In this document: positions 17,632-26,154 of the stretch, piece after piece
Position numbering within the stretch: position 1 is the first letter of the stretch
Layout: each line of letters starts with the position of its first letter
Source of the DNA: Melastoma dodecandrum
Taxonomy: Eukaryota; Streptophyta; Magnoliopsida; Myrtales; Melastomataceae
DNA length: 64,000 bases
Assembly: GCA_029817715.1 (NCBI GenBank)
Contig: JARUPY010000398.1
Coordinates: 310,001-374,000, forward strand
Direction: 5' to 3'
Notes under the pieces: model-generated
Told to the model about the DNA's origin: nothing
Databases searched by the model: none
What the model saw: only the letters and a program-made list of their open reading frames with translations
Translations under genes and position numbers: made by a program

Positions 17632-18660
17632 TCACGCGAAGGCGCCGCGATAGGCGAAGAGGCCGGGTGCGCCGCCGGTCATCAGGAACAGCACGCACGC
17701 GCGCGGCGGGTAGAGGCCGGCGCGGATGTCGTGCAGCAGGCCGGCGAAGGCCTTGCCGGTATAAACCGGGTCGAGCAGCAAACCTTCCGTGCGCGCCAGC
17801 AGTCGAACCGCCTCGATCATGCCCTCGGTGGGAATGCCATAGGCCGGCCCGCGATGCGCCCCGTCGATGCGGATGTGATCGGCCTCGATCGCGATGCCCG
17901 GTCCGATGAGCCGCGCGGTCGCGTCCGCTCTCTCGAGCGTTTCCGCTCGCGCGACGTCGAGCGGCGCCAGCACCGTGTAGGAGCGCACCTTGCGCGGATC
18001 GGCGCCCATCGCCGCAAATCCGACGGCGAGACCCGCATGCGTACCGCCGCTGCCGTTGGCGACGAGGATCTCGGCGAACTCGATGTCGCGATGGTCGCAC
18101 TGGCGCGCGATCTCGGAGGCGCAGCCGGCGTAGCCGAGGCAGCCGGTCGGGCTCGAACCGCCGGTCGGGGCGACATAGACGCGGCGGCCCTCCGCCGCGA
18201 GCCGCGCGATGCGCGCCTGCGCGAAGGCGCCGGCGTCGGCGTCCGCGGCGAGATCGTGGATCGTCGCGCCGAAGATCGCGTCGAGAAGCACGTTGCCGTT
18301 GGCGTCGTAGTCTGGATCGTCGCGCGGCACGACCCGCGAGAGCACGAGTTCGCAGGCGAGGCGGGCCCGCGCAGCCGCCGCCGCGCTCTGGCGCGCGTGG
18401 TTCGATTGGCGGCCCCCGAAGGTGAGGATCGTGTCGGCACCGGCGGCGATCGCGGCGCCGAGCAAAAATTCGAGCTTGCGCAGCTTGTTGCCGCCGCCGC
18501 CCAGCGGAATCAGATCGTCCCGCTTCACGAAGACGCGGACCGGGTGCCCTTCCGCCGCGCGCTGCGCATTCAGATTGTCCAACGGCTGGATCGGCGTCGG
18601 CTCCGCATCGAGCAGCGGGAAGCGCGGAAAGCGGGAGAGGTCGATCTCGCGAAGGCTCAT
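17632..18660 (-). CDS. D-cysteine desulfhydrase / ACC deaminase-like PLP enzyme
   Basis: A 342-residue fold-type II PLP enzyme. The PLP lysine lies in GGGGNKLRKLEFLL (about residues 56-69), followed by FGGRQSNHARQSAA, and the phosphate-binding loop is the VANGSGGTHAG stretch. The family contains both ACC deaminase, which lowers plant ethylene, and D-cysteine desulfhydrase. In true AcdS the active site has E295 and L322; here the corresponding region (IPTEGM; FLMTGGAPGLFAYR) looks closer to the DcyD type with a Thr near the end. I favour D-cysteine desulfhydrase, but this needs an alignment. Confidence 0.8.
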   Translation of the reverse strand: MSLREIDLSRFPRFPLLDAEPTPIQPLDNLNAQRAAEGHPVRVFVKRDDLIPLGGGGNKLRKLEFLLGAAIAAGADTILTFGGRQSNHARQSAAAAARARLACELVLSRVVPRDDPDYDANGNVLLDAIFGATIHDLAADADAGAFAQARIARLAAEGRRVYVAPTGGSSPTGCLGYAGCASEIARQCDHRDIEFAEILVANGSGGTHAGLAVGFAAMGADPRKVRSYTVLAPLDVARAETLERADATARLIGPGIAIEADHIRIDGAHRGPAYGIPTEGMIEAVRLLARTEGLLLDPVYTGKAFAGLLHDIRAGLYPPRACVLFLMTGGAPGLFAYRGAFA

Positions 18661-18683
18661 CGGACGTATGTGGGTCGCGCGGC

Positions 18684-18958
18684 TCAGCCCAACAGGTCGA
18701 CGAGGGCGGGGATCAGCGGCATGTCGGCCGGCGGCATCGTCAGATCGCGCAGGGCCGCCGGGCGCACCCAGCGTAGCGCCTGGCCTTCGCAGGGCTGCGC
18801 GACGCCCTGCCAGCGCCGGCAGACGTAAAGCGGCATCAGAAGATGCATGTCAGGATAGGCGTGGCTTGCGAACGTGAGCGGGGCGAGGCAGGCCTCCTCG
18901 ACTACGATACCGAGCTCTTCGGCGAGCTCGCGGATCAGTGCCGTCTCCGGCCGCTCGC

Positions 18959-18989
<31 letters not shown>

Positions 18990-19085
18990 TAGGCCGGCCA
19001 GCGACTTTCCCTGCGGCCGCTGGCCGACGAGCACACGGCCGTCCGCGTCGATGAGCGCCGCGGCGACGACGAGGAGCAGCTTCAT
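18684..19085 (-). CDS. mutT: 8-oxo-dGTP diphosphatase MutT (Nudix)
   Basis: Removes oxidised dGTP from the nucleotide pool. 133 residues with a complete Nudix box GGKLEPGERPETALIRELAEE...GI and an N-terminal beta strand LLVVAAALIDADGRVLVGQRP. The ATG at 19085 follows the argJ stop by 4 bases, so the two are translated from one message. An argJ-mutT pairing is common in alphaproteobacteria. Confidence 0.93.
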
Positions 19086-19089
19086 GCGC

Positions 19090-20328
19090 TCACGAGCGGT
19101 AGTCACCGTTGATCGCGACATAGTCCTTGGTCAGGTCGCAGGTCCAGACCGTCGCGCTTCCTTTGCCGAGCCCGAGGTCGACCTTGATCGGGATTTCCGG
19201 CGCCGTCATCAGCGCCGACACCTCGGCCTCGTCGTAGGCGGGATCGCGCAGGCCCTTGTGGGCGACGCGTGTGCCGGCGAACCAGATCGCGAGCCTGTCC
19301 CGATCGGCGGCCTCGCCGGCCTTGCCGACGGCCATGACAACGCGGCCCCAATTGGCGTCCTCGCCGGCGACCGCCGTCTTGACGAGCGGCGAGTTGGCGA
19401 TCGAGAGCGCGATGCGCTTGGCCGCCTTGTCGCTCTCGGCGCCCTCGACGCGGACCTCGATGAACTTACGCGCGCCCTCGCCGTCCTTGACGACCTGGTG
19501 GGCGAGGTCGCGCAGCACGCCCTCCAGCGCCTTCTTGAAGCTCTTGAGCCGCTTGTCCGCGCTCTTCTCGATCCGCGGCGCGCCGCGCTTGGCCGCCGCG
19601 CCGGTCGCGAAGAGGAGCAGCGTGTCGGAGGTCGAGGTGTCGCTGTCGACCGTGATCGCGTTGAAGGTGGTGCGCACGCTCTTGCCCAGCAGGCCCTGCA
19701 GCGCGGCCGCGGAAATCGGTGCGTCCGTGAACACGAAAGCGAGCATCGTCGCCATGTCGGGCGCGATCATTCCCGCGCCCTTGGCGATGCCGGTCAGCGT
19801 CACGACCGTGCCGCCGATCTCGGCCGTGGCGGTCGCGAGCTTCGGGAACGTGTCCGTCGTCATGATCGCGCGGGCGGCGTCCTCGGTCCGGTCGCCGCGG
19901 GCCTCCTCGGCCAGGCGCTCCAGAACGCCCTCGAACTTGTCGGCCTCGAGCGGCTCGCCGATCACGCCGGTCGAGGCGACGTACACCTCCTTGGCGGAGG
20001 CGTCCGCGGCGGTCGCCGCGATCCGCGCGGTCTCCGCGACCGCCTCGGCGCCCACCTTGCCGGTGAAGGCGTTGGCGTTGCCGGAGTTGACGACCAGCGC
20101 CCGCGCCCGCCCGTGCGCCAACCGGCCGCGGCACCAATCGACGGGCGCCGAGGGGCATTTCGAGCGGGTGAACACGCCGGCGACCTGCGTGCCCTTCGCA
20201 AAGAGGGCGAGCAGCACGTCGGTGCGCCCCTTGTAGCGGATGCCCGCCATGCCGGTGGCGAAGCGCACGCCGTCGATCGGAGGGACGAGCGGAATCTGGG
20301 CGGGAGCGAGCGGGCTGACCGCGACCAT
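19090..20328 (-). CDS. argJ: Bifunctional glutamate N-acetyltransferase / ornithine acetyltransferase
   Basis: Recycles the acetyl group between acetylornithine and glutamate in arginine synthesis and so feeds ornithine to the polyamine genes of this window. 412 residues. The autoprocessing site that splits alpha and beta chains is the ATM-L motif ([12 protein letters not shown]) with Thr as nucleophile. Also seen are [10 protein letters not shown] near the N-terminus and [11 protein letters not shown]. The ATG at 20328 gives [10 protein letters not shown]; an upstream in-frame ATG at 20472 lies in the divergent promoter region. Confidence 0.96.
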   Translation of the reverse strand: MVAVSPLAPAQIPLVPPIDGVRFATGMAGIRYKGRTDVLLALFAKGTQVAGVFTRSKCPSAPVDWCRGRLAHGRARALVVNSGNANAFTGKVGAEAVAETARIAATAADASAKEVYVASTGVIGEPLEADKFEGVLERLAEEARGDRTEDAARAIMTTDTFPKLATATAEIGGTVVTLTGIAKGAGMIAPDMATMLAFVFTDAPISAAALQGLLGKSVRTTFNAITVDSDTSTSDTLLLFATGAAAKRGAPRIEKSADKRLKSFKKALEGVLRDLAHQVVKDGEGARKFIEVRVEGAESDKAAKRIALSIANSPLVKTAVAGEDANWGRVVMAVGKAGEAADRDRLAIWFAGTRVAHKGLRDPAYDEAEVSALMTAPEIPIKVDLGLGKGSATVWTCDLTKDYVAINGDYRS

Positions 20329-20691
20329 GACGCGCCTTTCCAAGCGTTGTCGAACGCGGGTCCTGTGCGGGAGCGGGTCGCCAGCGTCAAGAGTGTGACC
20401 GACTTCGACAGATATGAGACGGTCTTGTCTTGGTTTCGTCTTGCTTGGCGTCTCGCGCATGATCGCCGCCATGCAGGCAAAGGATATGTGTCGCCGCGAG
20501 CGGCGCCCGTCTCACATCTTTTGGCTTGTCTCGGCTTTGTCGGATCGCCGCAGATCTCCATTCGAACGGAGGGCAGTGCCCGCGGTCAGGCCTGCCGGCC
20601 CAATTGCCAGGCGCGCGGGCGCGTGCAGAATGGCGCCATGCGGGGCCGGCGCGTGCCGCGTCCGGTCGCTCGGCTCCCGCGGAGCCATGCT
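20329..20691. promoter_or_regulatory. Divergent region between argJ and luxR
   Basis: 363 bases without a credible gene. It must hold the promoters for argJ-mutT and luxR. A CCTG...CAGG dyad at about 20588-20613 has 13 bases between CTG and CAG, too wide for a canonical lux box. No clear -35/-10 pair was found. Confidence 0.4.
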
Positions 20692-21438
20692 ATGTCGGAT
20701 GCCCGGCTTGTCGACGCATTGGATGGATGCGGGACGCTCGCACTCGGCTTCGTCGAGACGATCACGGGACTGAAGACCGTCGCGGAGGTCTATAGGGCCT
20801 TCGAGCAGACCATGGCGCGCGAGTTCGGCTTCGATTTCTTCATCATGGCGAAGGTGCCGACGCGGCACGAGATGCCGCGCGTGATGCTCTCGAAGGCGCC
20901 GATCGGCTGGACGGAGCATTACCTTGCGAATGGCTTCCAGCAGATCGATCCGGTGCTCGCCTGCTGCCGCGTCGCCTCGCAGCCGTTCGCATGGGCGCAG
21001 CTCGCCGCTGCGGGCGAGGTGCCCGCGAGCAGCCGGCACTTCATGACCCTCGCGCGCGATTTCGGCCTCGGCGAGGGCATCACCATCCCGATCCACAACG
21101 TGGACGGCACGACCACCTGCGCCTCGCTCAGCGCGGCCAAGCCGTATCTCAACCGCTTCACGCAGCCCGCCATCCATCTGATGACGATCTATGCGCACGA
21201 GCAGGTGCGCCAGCTTCTCGCGCCTGCCGTCGAAACCGAGCCAGGCCTCACGGCGCGCGAGATCGAGGTGCTCACTTGGGCTGCCGCGGGCAAGTCGGCC
21301 GCCGCAATCGCCGACATCCTCAAGATTTCCGAGCGTACCGCCATCGCGCATACGCTGAATGCGACGCACAAGCTCGGCGCCTCGAACAAGACTCACGCGG
21401 TTGCTTTGGCACTGAAACGTCGATTGATCGCAATCTGA
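20692..21438 (+). CDS. LuxR-type quorum-sensing regulator
   Basis: A 248-residue acyl-homoserine-lactone-responsive transcription factor. The N-terminal autoinducer-binding domain keeps the ligand residues that match TraR W57, Y61, D70, P71, W85 and G113: here W73, Y77, D86, P87, W101 and G129, all at a constant offset of 16. The C-terminal HTH begins LTAREIEVLTWAAAGKSAAA (about 186-205). The start was set at the ATG at 20692, because the longer frame is antisense to argJ. It sits immediately before luxI with a dyad operator between them, so it probably regulates luxI directly. Confidence 0.94.
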   Translation: MSDARLVDALDGCGTLALGFVETITGLKTVAEVYRAFEQTMAREFGFDFFIMAKVPTRHEMPRVMLSKAPIGWTEHYLANGFQQIDPVLACCRVASQPFAWAQLAAAGEVPASSRHFMTLARDFGLGEGITIPIHNVDGTTTCASLSAAKPYLNRFTQPAIHLMTIYAHEQVRQLLAPAVETEPGLTAREIEVLTWAAAGKSAAAIADILKISERTAIAHTLNATHKLGASNKTHAVALALKRRLIAI

Positions 21439-21454
21439 TTCGTAGAGCGTTCAG

Positions 21455-21480
21455 AATGACCCATTGTCATTTCTGACAAT
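21455..21480. promoter_or_regulatory. lux-box-like operator: two overlapping inverted repeats upstream of luxI
   Basis: A perfect 18-bp dyad ATTGTCA-TTTC-TGACAAT lies at 21463-21480, overlapped by a second perfect dyad AATGAC-CCATT-GTCATT at 21455-21471. A further half site GACAATG follows at about 21502. The cluster lies 72-97 bases before the luxI ATG and just after the luxR stop, where a LuxR-type regulator would activate luxI. Confidence 0.75.
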
Positions 21481-21551
21481 GCGGCGACCAAGCTGTAATC
21501 CGACAATGGAGTGAAGCCTTCTCTTCAATCCGTTGCCGGTGCAGGATTTCA

Positions 21552-22199
21552 ATGCTGGACGTTCATGTCGTTGCCGCGCCCAATCGACGAGCTTACGCGT
21601 CGCTGATCGATGAATATCATCGAAGACGTTGCGATGTCTTCGTGCGCGAACGCAGGTGGCGGCACCTGCGAGAGCTCGAGGGAATGGAGTTCGACGAGTA
21701 CGACGACGATCACGCCATCCATCTCGTCATGACGGATCGGGATCGTGTCGTCGGCGGTCAGCGCCTCTATCCCACCTCGCTGCCACACATGATGGTCGAC
21801 GTCTTCGCGCATCTCGTGCAATGGCCCCTGCCGCGCGGCCCGCACGCCTGGGAGTGCAGCCGTTACTTCATCGTGCCCGAACGTCGGGGCGGCCCCGCCG
21901 ACGCGCGGCTGCTCGTCGCCATGCAGCAGTTCTGCATAGAAGAGGGCATCGAGAGCCTCAGCGGCGTCTCGGAATTGTCGAACCTGTCGCGCCGCCTCCA
22001 GGCCGGCATCCGGTTTCGGCCGCTCGGCATGCCGCAGGACATCGACGGGCAGCCGACGATCGCGGTGATCGCCGATGTGACGCGGGAGAGCTTCGAAGTC
22101 TCGATGCGCATGCTCGGCACGCGTCGGCTGCCGCTGGTCCGGCGCGGCATCGAGATCGGCTATGTCGCCTCGCGCCGCTACGAGCGGGTCGCCGCATGA
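21552..22199 (+). CDS. Acyl-homoserine-lactone synthase (LuxI family)
   Basis: Makes an acyl-homoserine-lactone signal from S-adenosylmethionine and an acyl-ACP or acyl-CoA. 215 residues. Conserved LuxI positions are present: the R-x-x-V/F-x-x-R region (RRRCDVFVRERRW), FDEYDDD, GGQRLYPT with R71, and WECSRYFI with E101 and R104. The acyl donor (fatty acyl or aryl, as in RpaI/BjaI-type enzymes) cannot be told by eye. It is followed closely by a small gene on the same strand. Confidence 0.95.
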   Translation: MLDVHVVAAPNRRAYASLIDEYHRRRCDVFVRERRWRHLRELEGMEFDEYDDDHAIHLVMTDRDRVVGGQRLYPTSLPHMMVDVFAHLVQWPLPRGPHAWECSRYFIVPERRGGPADARLLVAMQQFCIEEGIESLSGVSELSNLSRRLQAGIRFRPLGMPQDIDGQPTIAVIADVTRESFEVSMRMLGTRRLPLVRRGIEIGYVASRRYERVAA

Positions 22200-22241
22200 G
22201 CGAAAGGCGGGAAACGAGGGCTCGGCGTGGAGGGCGCGCGC

Positions 22242-22499
22242 ATGTCGACGCCTGAGGATGCATTGCCCGGGGCGCCTACGGAGGACGACGCGCTGAGCCA
22301 GATGGTGGCGCTGCTCCGCGTGACGTCCGAAACCCTGCGCTACATGGCCGATTTCGGCGCGCCGGCCGCGCGCGAACCGACGTTGGGCGCCATCGCGTCG
22401 CTCGAGACGGCGATCGTGCGCCTGCGCGAGGCCGCGAAGGCGACCAGGCACGTGGCGCATCAGGCGCCGGAAGCGCGCAACCAGCCTCCTAGCCACTGA
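22242..22499 (+). CDS. Small hypothetical protein in the lux operon
   Basis: An 85-residue acidic protein starting MSTPEDALPG, 42 bases after luxI. An upstream ATG at 22227 is in frame but has a weaker ribosome site. Residues about 20-75 are predicted helical with leucine/alanine spacing (LSQMVALLRVTSETLRYMAD; SLETAIVRLREAAKAT). No known family recognised. Its position suggests co-transcription with luxI and a possible role in tuning quorum sensing, but nothing in the sequence proves this. Confidence 0.6.
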   Translation: MSTPEDALPGAPTEDDALSQMVALLRVTSETLRYMADFGAPAAREPTLGAIASLETAIVRLREAAKATRHVAHQAPEARNQPPSH

Positions 22500-22512
22500 G
22501 CGTCGGCGTGGC

Positions 22513-23019
22513 TCAGGGGTTGTCGGGCGTGCATTGCAGCGCGACCTCGCGGGCGAGATGGGCGTCCGGCACGTCGGGCAGGCGCGGAGCGCGGCGGCAC
22601 GTGATCGGCGGCGGCGGCTCGAACATCGCGGTCGCGATGCTGTCGAGCGGGTAGGCCGGCAGCGGCACCACGATGTGCGGTGGCTCCGGCGGCAGCGGCA
22701 GAGGCCCGAGCAGCTCGACGCCGGCGAGCGCCGGGCGCTCGATGGGCAAGGCGCGCTGGTGCCTACGGGCGACATGCACGCGGTGATGCACGTGTCGCGA
22801 GACGACAGCCTTGCCGGCGCCCTTTCGGACTTCCAGCGGCGGCCGGTTGCTGCCGACGATGCTTTCGACCACCGGCGAGCGCGGCGGTGCGGACGGGACG
22901 GTGGGCTGCGGCGCACTGGGGCTGGGCGGCGTCGTCTGCGCGAGAGCCGGAGCGAGCGCGAGCGCGCCTGCGACAAACAGCGCCGGGCGGAGCAGGGAAA
23001 GTCGGGTTGCGGTGCGCAC
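22513..23019 (-). CDS. Exported proline-rich hypothetical protein
   Basis: A 168-residue protein with a clear Sec signal (MRTATRLSLL...ALALAPALA, cleavage before QTT). Next comes a Pro/Ser/Thr-rich stretch (residues 30-50) and a proline-rich second half (LPLPPEPPHIVVPLPAYPLD). The CRRAP and LQCTPD segments provide two cysteines that could form a disulfide. No family recognised. It converges with the lux operon. Confidence 0.6.
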   Translation of the reverse strand: MRTATRLSLLRPALFVAGALALAPALAQTTPPSPSAPQPTVPSAPPRSPVVESIVGSNRPPLEVRKGAGKAVVSRHVHHRVHVARRHQRALPIERPALAGVELLGPLPLPPEPPHIVVPLPAYPLDSIATAMFEPPPPITCRRAPRLPDVPDAHLAREVALQCTPDNP

Positions 23020-23181
23020 GAAGCGCCTCCTTCCGGCGTGATGGCGCCGCGATCATAGCGTCATCTCGCCCGTATGCACGTGTCGCGACGACACGGTCGT
23101 AACTTTCGACGCTCGGCCTACGTAGTGAGCCATGAGACGATTTTCGCTGCGCACCGCGCGCGATGCCCGGGAGGATCTGAG

Positions 23182-23688
23182 ATGACGACTCGCCGCCACA
23201 TCCTTGCGAACGCCGGCCGCGGCCTCGCGGTGCTCGGTGCCGCCGGGCTCATCGGTTGGCGCGCTCGCCCGGCGACCGCCGCCGCGGGCGCCTATCCGTT
23301 TCAGCTGAGCGATGCCGAGTGGCGCAAGCGCCTGACGCCGGCGGCCTACGACGTGCTGCGCCACGAGGGGACCGAGCGTGCCTTCACGAGCCCCCTCAAC
23401 GACGAGCATCACAAGGGCGTGTTCGCCTGTGCGGGCTGCGACCAGAAGCTCTTCGAGTCGTCGACCAAGTTCGACAGCGGCACCGGTTGGCCGAGCTTCT
23501 ACGAGCCCCTGAAAGGGGCCGTCGGCGAGCGCGTCGACCGCTCTCTCGGCATGGCTCGGACGGAGGTCCATTGTTCCAATTGCGGCGGCCATCTCGGTCA
23601 TGTCTTCGACGACGGGCCGCGTCCGACGGGACTGCGCTACTGCATGAACGGCGTCGCGATGCGGTTCGACGCCGCGGCCGCCGCCTGA
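23182..23688 (+). CDS. msrB: Exported peptide-methionine (R)-S-oxide reductase
   Basis: Repairs the R-epimer of methionine sulfoxide in proteins. 168 residues. The N-terminus TTRRHILANAGRGLAVLGAA is a twin-arginine-like signal ending near ATA-AAG, so the enzyme should be periplasmic. The MsrB domain has two zinc CxxC pairs (CAGC; CSNC), KFDSGTGWPSFYEP, and the catalytic cysteine in LRYCMNG. The start at 23182 has GGGAGGA upstream. It is followed 17 bases later by msrA. Confidence 0.93.
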   Translation: MTTRRHILANAGRGLAVLGAAGLIGWRARPATAAAGAYPFQLSDAEWRKRLTPAAYDVLRHEGTERAFTSPLNDEHHKGVFACAGCDQKLFESSTKFDSGTGWPSFYEPLKGAVGERVDRSLGMARTEVHCSNCGGHLGHVFDDGPRPTGLRYCMNGVAMRFDAAAAA

Positions 23689-23705
23689 GTCGAGGAGATC
23701 GAGCG

Positions 23706-24407
23706 ATGACGAAACACAGCTTTTTCGCGGGCGCCGCGGTCGCGGTCGTTACCCTGGCCGCCTTCGGGCTCGGCGCGCATGCGCCCGCGGACGCCGAGAC
23801 GATGACGCGCGTGCCGGCTCCGGCGATCGACCCGGTGCAGAACGCCTCGCGCGCGACCGCCGTCTTCGCCGGCGGCTGCTTCTGGGGCGTCCAGGGCGTC
23901 TTCCAGCACGTGAAGGGCGTGACCAGCGCCGTCTCCGGCTATTCCGGCGGCGCCAAGGCGACGGCGTCCTATCCCGTCGTCAGCACCGGGCGGACGGGTC
24001 ACGCCGAGAGCGTCGAGGTGACATACGACCCGCGCGAGGTGAGCTACGGCAAGCTCCTGCAGATCTACTTCTCGGTCGTCGCCGATCCGACGACGCTGAA
24101 CATGCAGGGGCCGGACGAGGGCACGCAGTATCGCTCCGACCTCTTCGCGACCACGCCGGAGCAGGCCAAGATCGCCAAGGACTACATCGCGCAGCTCGGC
24201 AAGGCGCACGTGTTCGATCGGCCGATCGTCACCAAGGTGTCGACCTTCAAGGCCTTCTATCCGGCCGAGGCCTATCACCAGAACTATCTGACGCTGCACC
24301 CCGACCAGCCGTATATCGCGCAGAACGACATTCCGAAGGTCGAGGGCCTGAAGCGCCTGTTTCCGGACCTTTACCGCGCGAGCCCGGCGCTCGTGGCCGA
24401 GAAGTGA
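23706..24407 (+). CDS. msrA: Exported peptide-methionine (S)-S-oxide reductase
   Basis: Repairs the S-epimer of methionine sulfoxide. 233 residues with a Sec signal (hydrophobic residues 6-24, AHA near 25). The catalytic motif is AVFAGGCFWGVQGVFQ with the GCFWG cysteine. GYSGG, HAESVEVTYDP and the EAYHQNYL segment complete the family pattern. With msrB it forms an exported methionine-repair pair. Its stop codon abuts that of the convergent hisA. Confidence 0.95.
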   Translation: MTKHSFFAGAAVAVVTLAAFGLGAHAPADAETMTRVPAPAIDPVQNASRATAVFAGGCFWGVQGVFQHVKGVTSAVSGYSGGAKATASYPVVSTGRTGHAESVEVTYDPREVSYGKLLQIYFSVVADPTTLNMQGPDEGTQYRSDLFATTPEQAKIAKDYIAQLGKAHVFDRPIVTKVSTFKAFYPAEAYHQNYLTLHPDQPYIAQNDIPKVEGLKRLFPDLYRASPALVAEK

Positions 24408-25139
24408 TCAGGCCGCGGCTTTGATCAGCGCGAGCGCCTCGGCGGGGTCGAGGCGTCCGTCATAGAGCGCGCGACCGGTGATCGCGCCGTCGAGAATCGC
24501 GCAATCGGGCTCGAGCAGCCGCTTGACGTCGCCGATCGAGGCCAAGCCGCCCGACGCGATGACCGGGATCGAGACGGCCTCCGCCAAGGCGAGTGTCGCT
24601 TCGATGTTCAAGCCCGCCAACACGCCGTCGCGCGAGATGTCCGTATAGATGATGGCCGCGACGCCGGCGTCCTCGAATCGTCGGCCAAGATCGGCCGCCG
24701 CGAGGTCGGAATGTTCCGCCCAGCCTTCGACGGCGACGCGGCCGTCGCGCGCGTCGATCCCGACCGCGACCCGGCCGGGATGCGACTTCGCCGCCGCACG
24801 CACGAAATCGGGATCGCGCACCGCTGCGGTCCCGATGATCGCGCGCGACAGGCCCTTCTCGAGCCAAGCCTCGAGCGTACGCAGGTCGCGGATGCCGCCG
24901 CCGAGCTGCACGGGCATCGTCACGGCGGCGAGGATGGCGTCAACCGCGGCCGCGTTCATCGGGCGGCCGGCGAAGGCACCGTCGAGATCGACGACGTGGA
25001 GGTAGGTGAAGCCCTGGCTCTCGAAGGTCGCGGCTTGGGCGGCCGGATCGGCGTTGAAGACGGTGGCCTGCGCCATGTCGCCCAGCCTGAGGCGCACGCA
25101 CTGGCCGCCTTTGAGATCGATCGCGGGATAGAGGATCAT
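24408..25139 (-). CDS. hisA: Phosphoribosylformimino-5-aminoimidazole carboxamide ribotide isomerase
   Basis: Histidine biosynthesis, fourth step. A 243-residue TIM barrel beginning [17 protein letters not shown] with the catalytic Asp, with [19 protein letters not shown] and VIASGGLAS phosphate-binding loops. It overlaps hisH by 4 bases (25136-25139). hisF, often next in rhizobial operons, is not downstream here, because msrA converges immediately. Confidence 0.97.
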   Translation of the reverse strand: MILYPAIDLKGGQCVRLRLGDMAQATVFNADPAAQAATFESQGFTYLHVVDLDGAFAGRPMNAAAVDAILAAVTMPVQLGGGIRDLRTLEAWLEKGLSRAIIGTAAVRDPDFVRAAAKSHPGRVAVGIDARDGRVAVEGWAEHSDLAAADLGRRFEDAGVAAIIYTDISRDGVLAGLNIEATLALAEAVSIPVIASGGLASIGDVKRLLEPDCAILDGAITGRALYDGRLDPAEALALIKAAA

Positions 25140-25783
25140 GGCGCCCAGCGCAGGAAATTCGCGATCAGAGCGAGGCCGAGCGCCTGGCTCTTCTCCGGAT
25201 GGAACTGCGTGCCGACGATCGTGTCGCTGCCGACGATGGCGGGGATCGAGCCGCCGTAATCCGTCGCCGCCACGACGGCGTCTTCGTGCGCAGGTCGGAA
25301 GCCGTAGGAATGCACGAAATAGGCGTGCCAGCCCTCGCGCCCGGTCGGGATGCCCTCGAGGAGCGCGTGCGGGCGCGCGATGTCGAGCGTGTTCCAGCCC
25401 ATGTGCGGGATCTTCAGCGCGGGATCGGCCGGCGCGATGGCCACGACGTCGCCGGGGATCCAGTCGAGCCCGTAGGCGGTCTCGTGCTCGATGCCGCGCG
25501 TCGCCATGAGCTGCATGCCGACGCAGATGCCCAGGAAGGGCCGGCCCTTCGCCTTCACCGCTTCGGTCATCGCCGCGATCATGCCGGGCACCGCGTCGAG
25601 GCCGCGCCGGCAGTCGGCGAAGGCGCCGACGCCCGGCAGCACGACGCGATCGGCCGCGGCGACTGTTTCGGGGTCGCTTGTAAGGACGATCGCCTCGCCC
25701 GTGCTCTCGCGCGCGGCGCGCTCCAGCGCCTTCGTCGCGGAGTGCAGGTTGCCTGAGCCGTAGTCGATGACGCAGACGCTCAC
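25136..25783 (-). CDS. hisH: Imidazole glycerol phosphate synthase, glutaminase subunit
   Basis: A class I glutamine amidotransferase that supplies ammonia to HisF. 215 residues: [11 protein letters not shown]-terminus, VLPGVGAF, nucleophile cysteine in GICVGMQL, and the catalytic His-Glu in [10 protein letters not shown]. Start and stop overlap its neighbours by 4 bases on both sides, a tightly coupled operon. Confidence 0.97.
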   Translation of the reverse strand: MSVCVIDYGSGNLHSATKALERAARESTGEAIVLTSDPETVAAADRVVLPGVGAFADCRRGLDAVPGMIAAMTEAVKAKGRPFLGICVGMQLMATRGIEHETAYGLDWIPGDVVAIAPADPALKIPHMGWNTLDIARPHALLEGIPTGREGWHAYFVHSYGFRPAHEDAVVAATDYGGSIPAIVGSDTIVGTQFHPEKSQALGLALIANFLRWAP

Positions 25784-26154
25784 GCGCGCGCCTCGCCGTG
25801 GCGGGCATAGAAGATCGCCTCGGCGCTATCGCGGGTCTCGGCCTCGACGAGGTCGGCGAGCGCCGCACCCCGCGAGAGTTTGCGCTCGCGCAGGCGATTG
25901 CCCTCCAAGCCGAGGAAGAGGTGCGCCAGCGCATCGAGGGCCAGCGACACGCCGCCGTCGATATGCGGGAAGACGAGCAGCACGTAGGCGGCCTCGACGA
26001 CGAGCCAGACGGCGAGCGCCGCCCACAGCCGGCGATAGAGCAGCCAGAACGGCCCGAAGACGAAGGCCGCGCGCGAGAACGCGTCCGGCACGAAGCTCGC
26101 GCGGGCGAGCGCCTCGGCGTCCTCCCCGCGCGCCTGGACGACGAAGAGCGTCAC
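25780..26154 (-). CDS. DUF2628 membrane protein of the his operon
   Basis: A 124-residue protein starting at a GTG (26154) that overlaps the hisB stop (GTGA). It carries the DUF2628 pattern: a short N-terminal strand (LFVVQARG), [14 protein letters not shown], then two hydrophobic segments (about 43-62 and 68-86), and a conserved [15 protein letters not shown] motif. The function of DUF2628 is unknown. Its place between hisB and hisH is conserved in many Rhizobiales, but no histidine role is shown. Confidence 0.85.
   Translation of the reverse strand: MTLFVVQARGEDAEALARASFVPDAFSRAAFVFGPFWLLYRRLWAALAVWLVVEAAYVLLVFPHIDGGVSLALDALAHLFLGLEGNRLRERKLSRGAALADLVEAETRDSAEAIFYARHGEARA

Noticed and set aside
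20588..20613. CCTG...CAGG dyad as a second lux box upstream of luxR
   Set aside because: CTG and CAG are 13 bases apart instead of about 10, and it lies in a very GC-rich stretch where such dyads are expected by chance.
18874..20691. Plus-strand extension of the luxR frame upstream of its ATG at 20692
   Set aside because: It is antisense to argJ and mutT, and the LuxR domain begins right after 20692.
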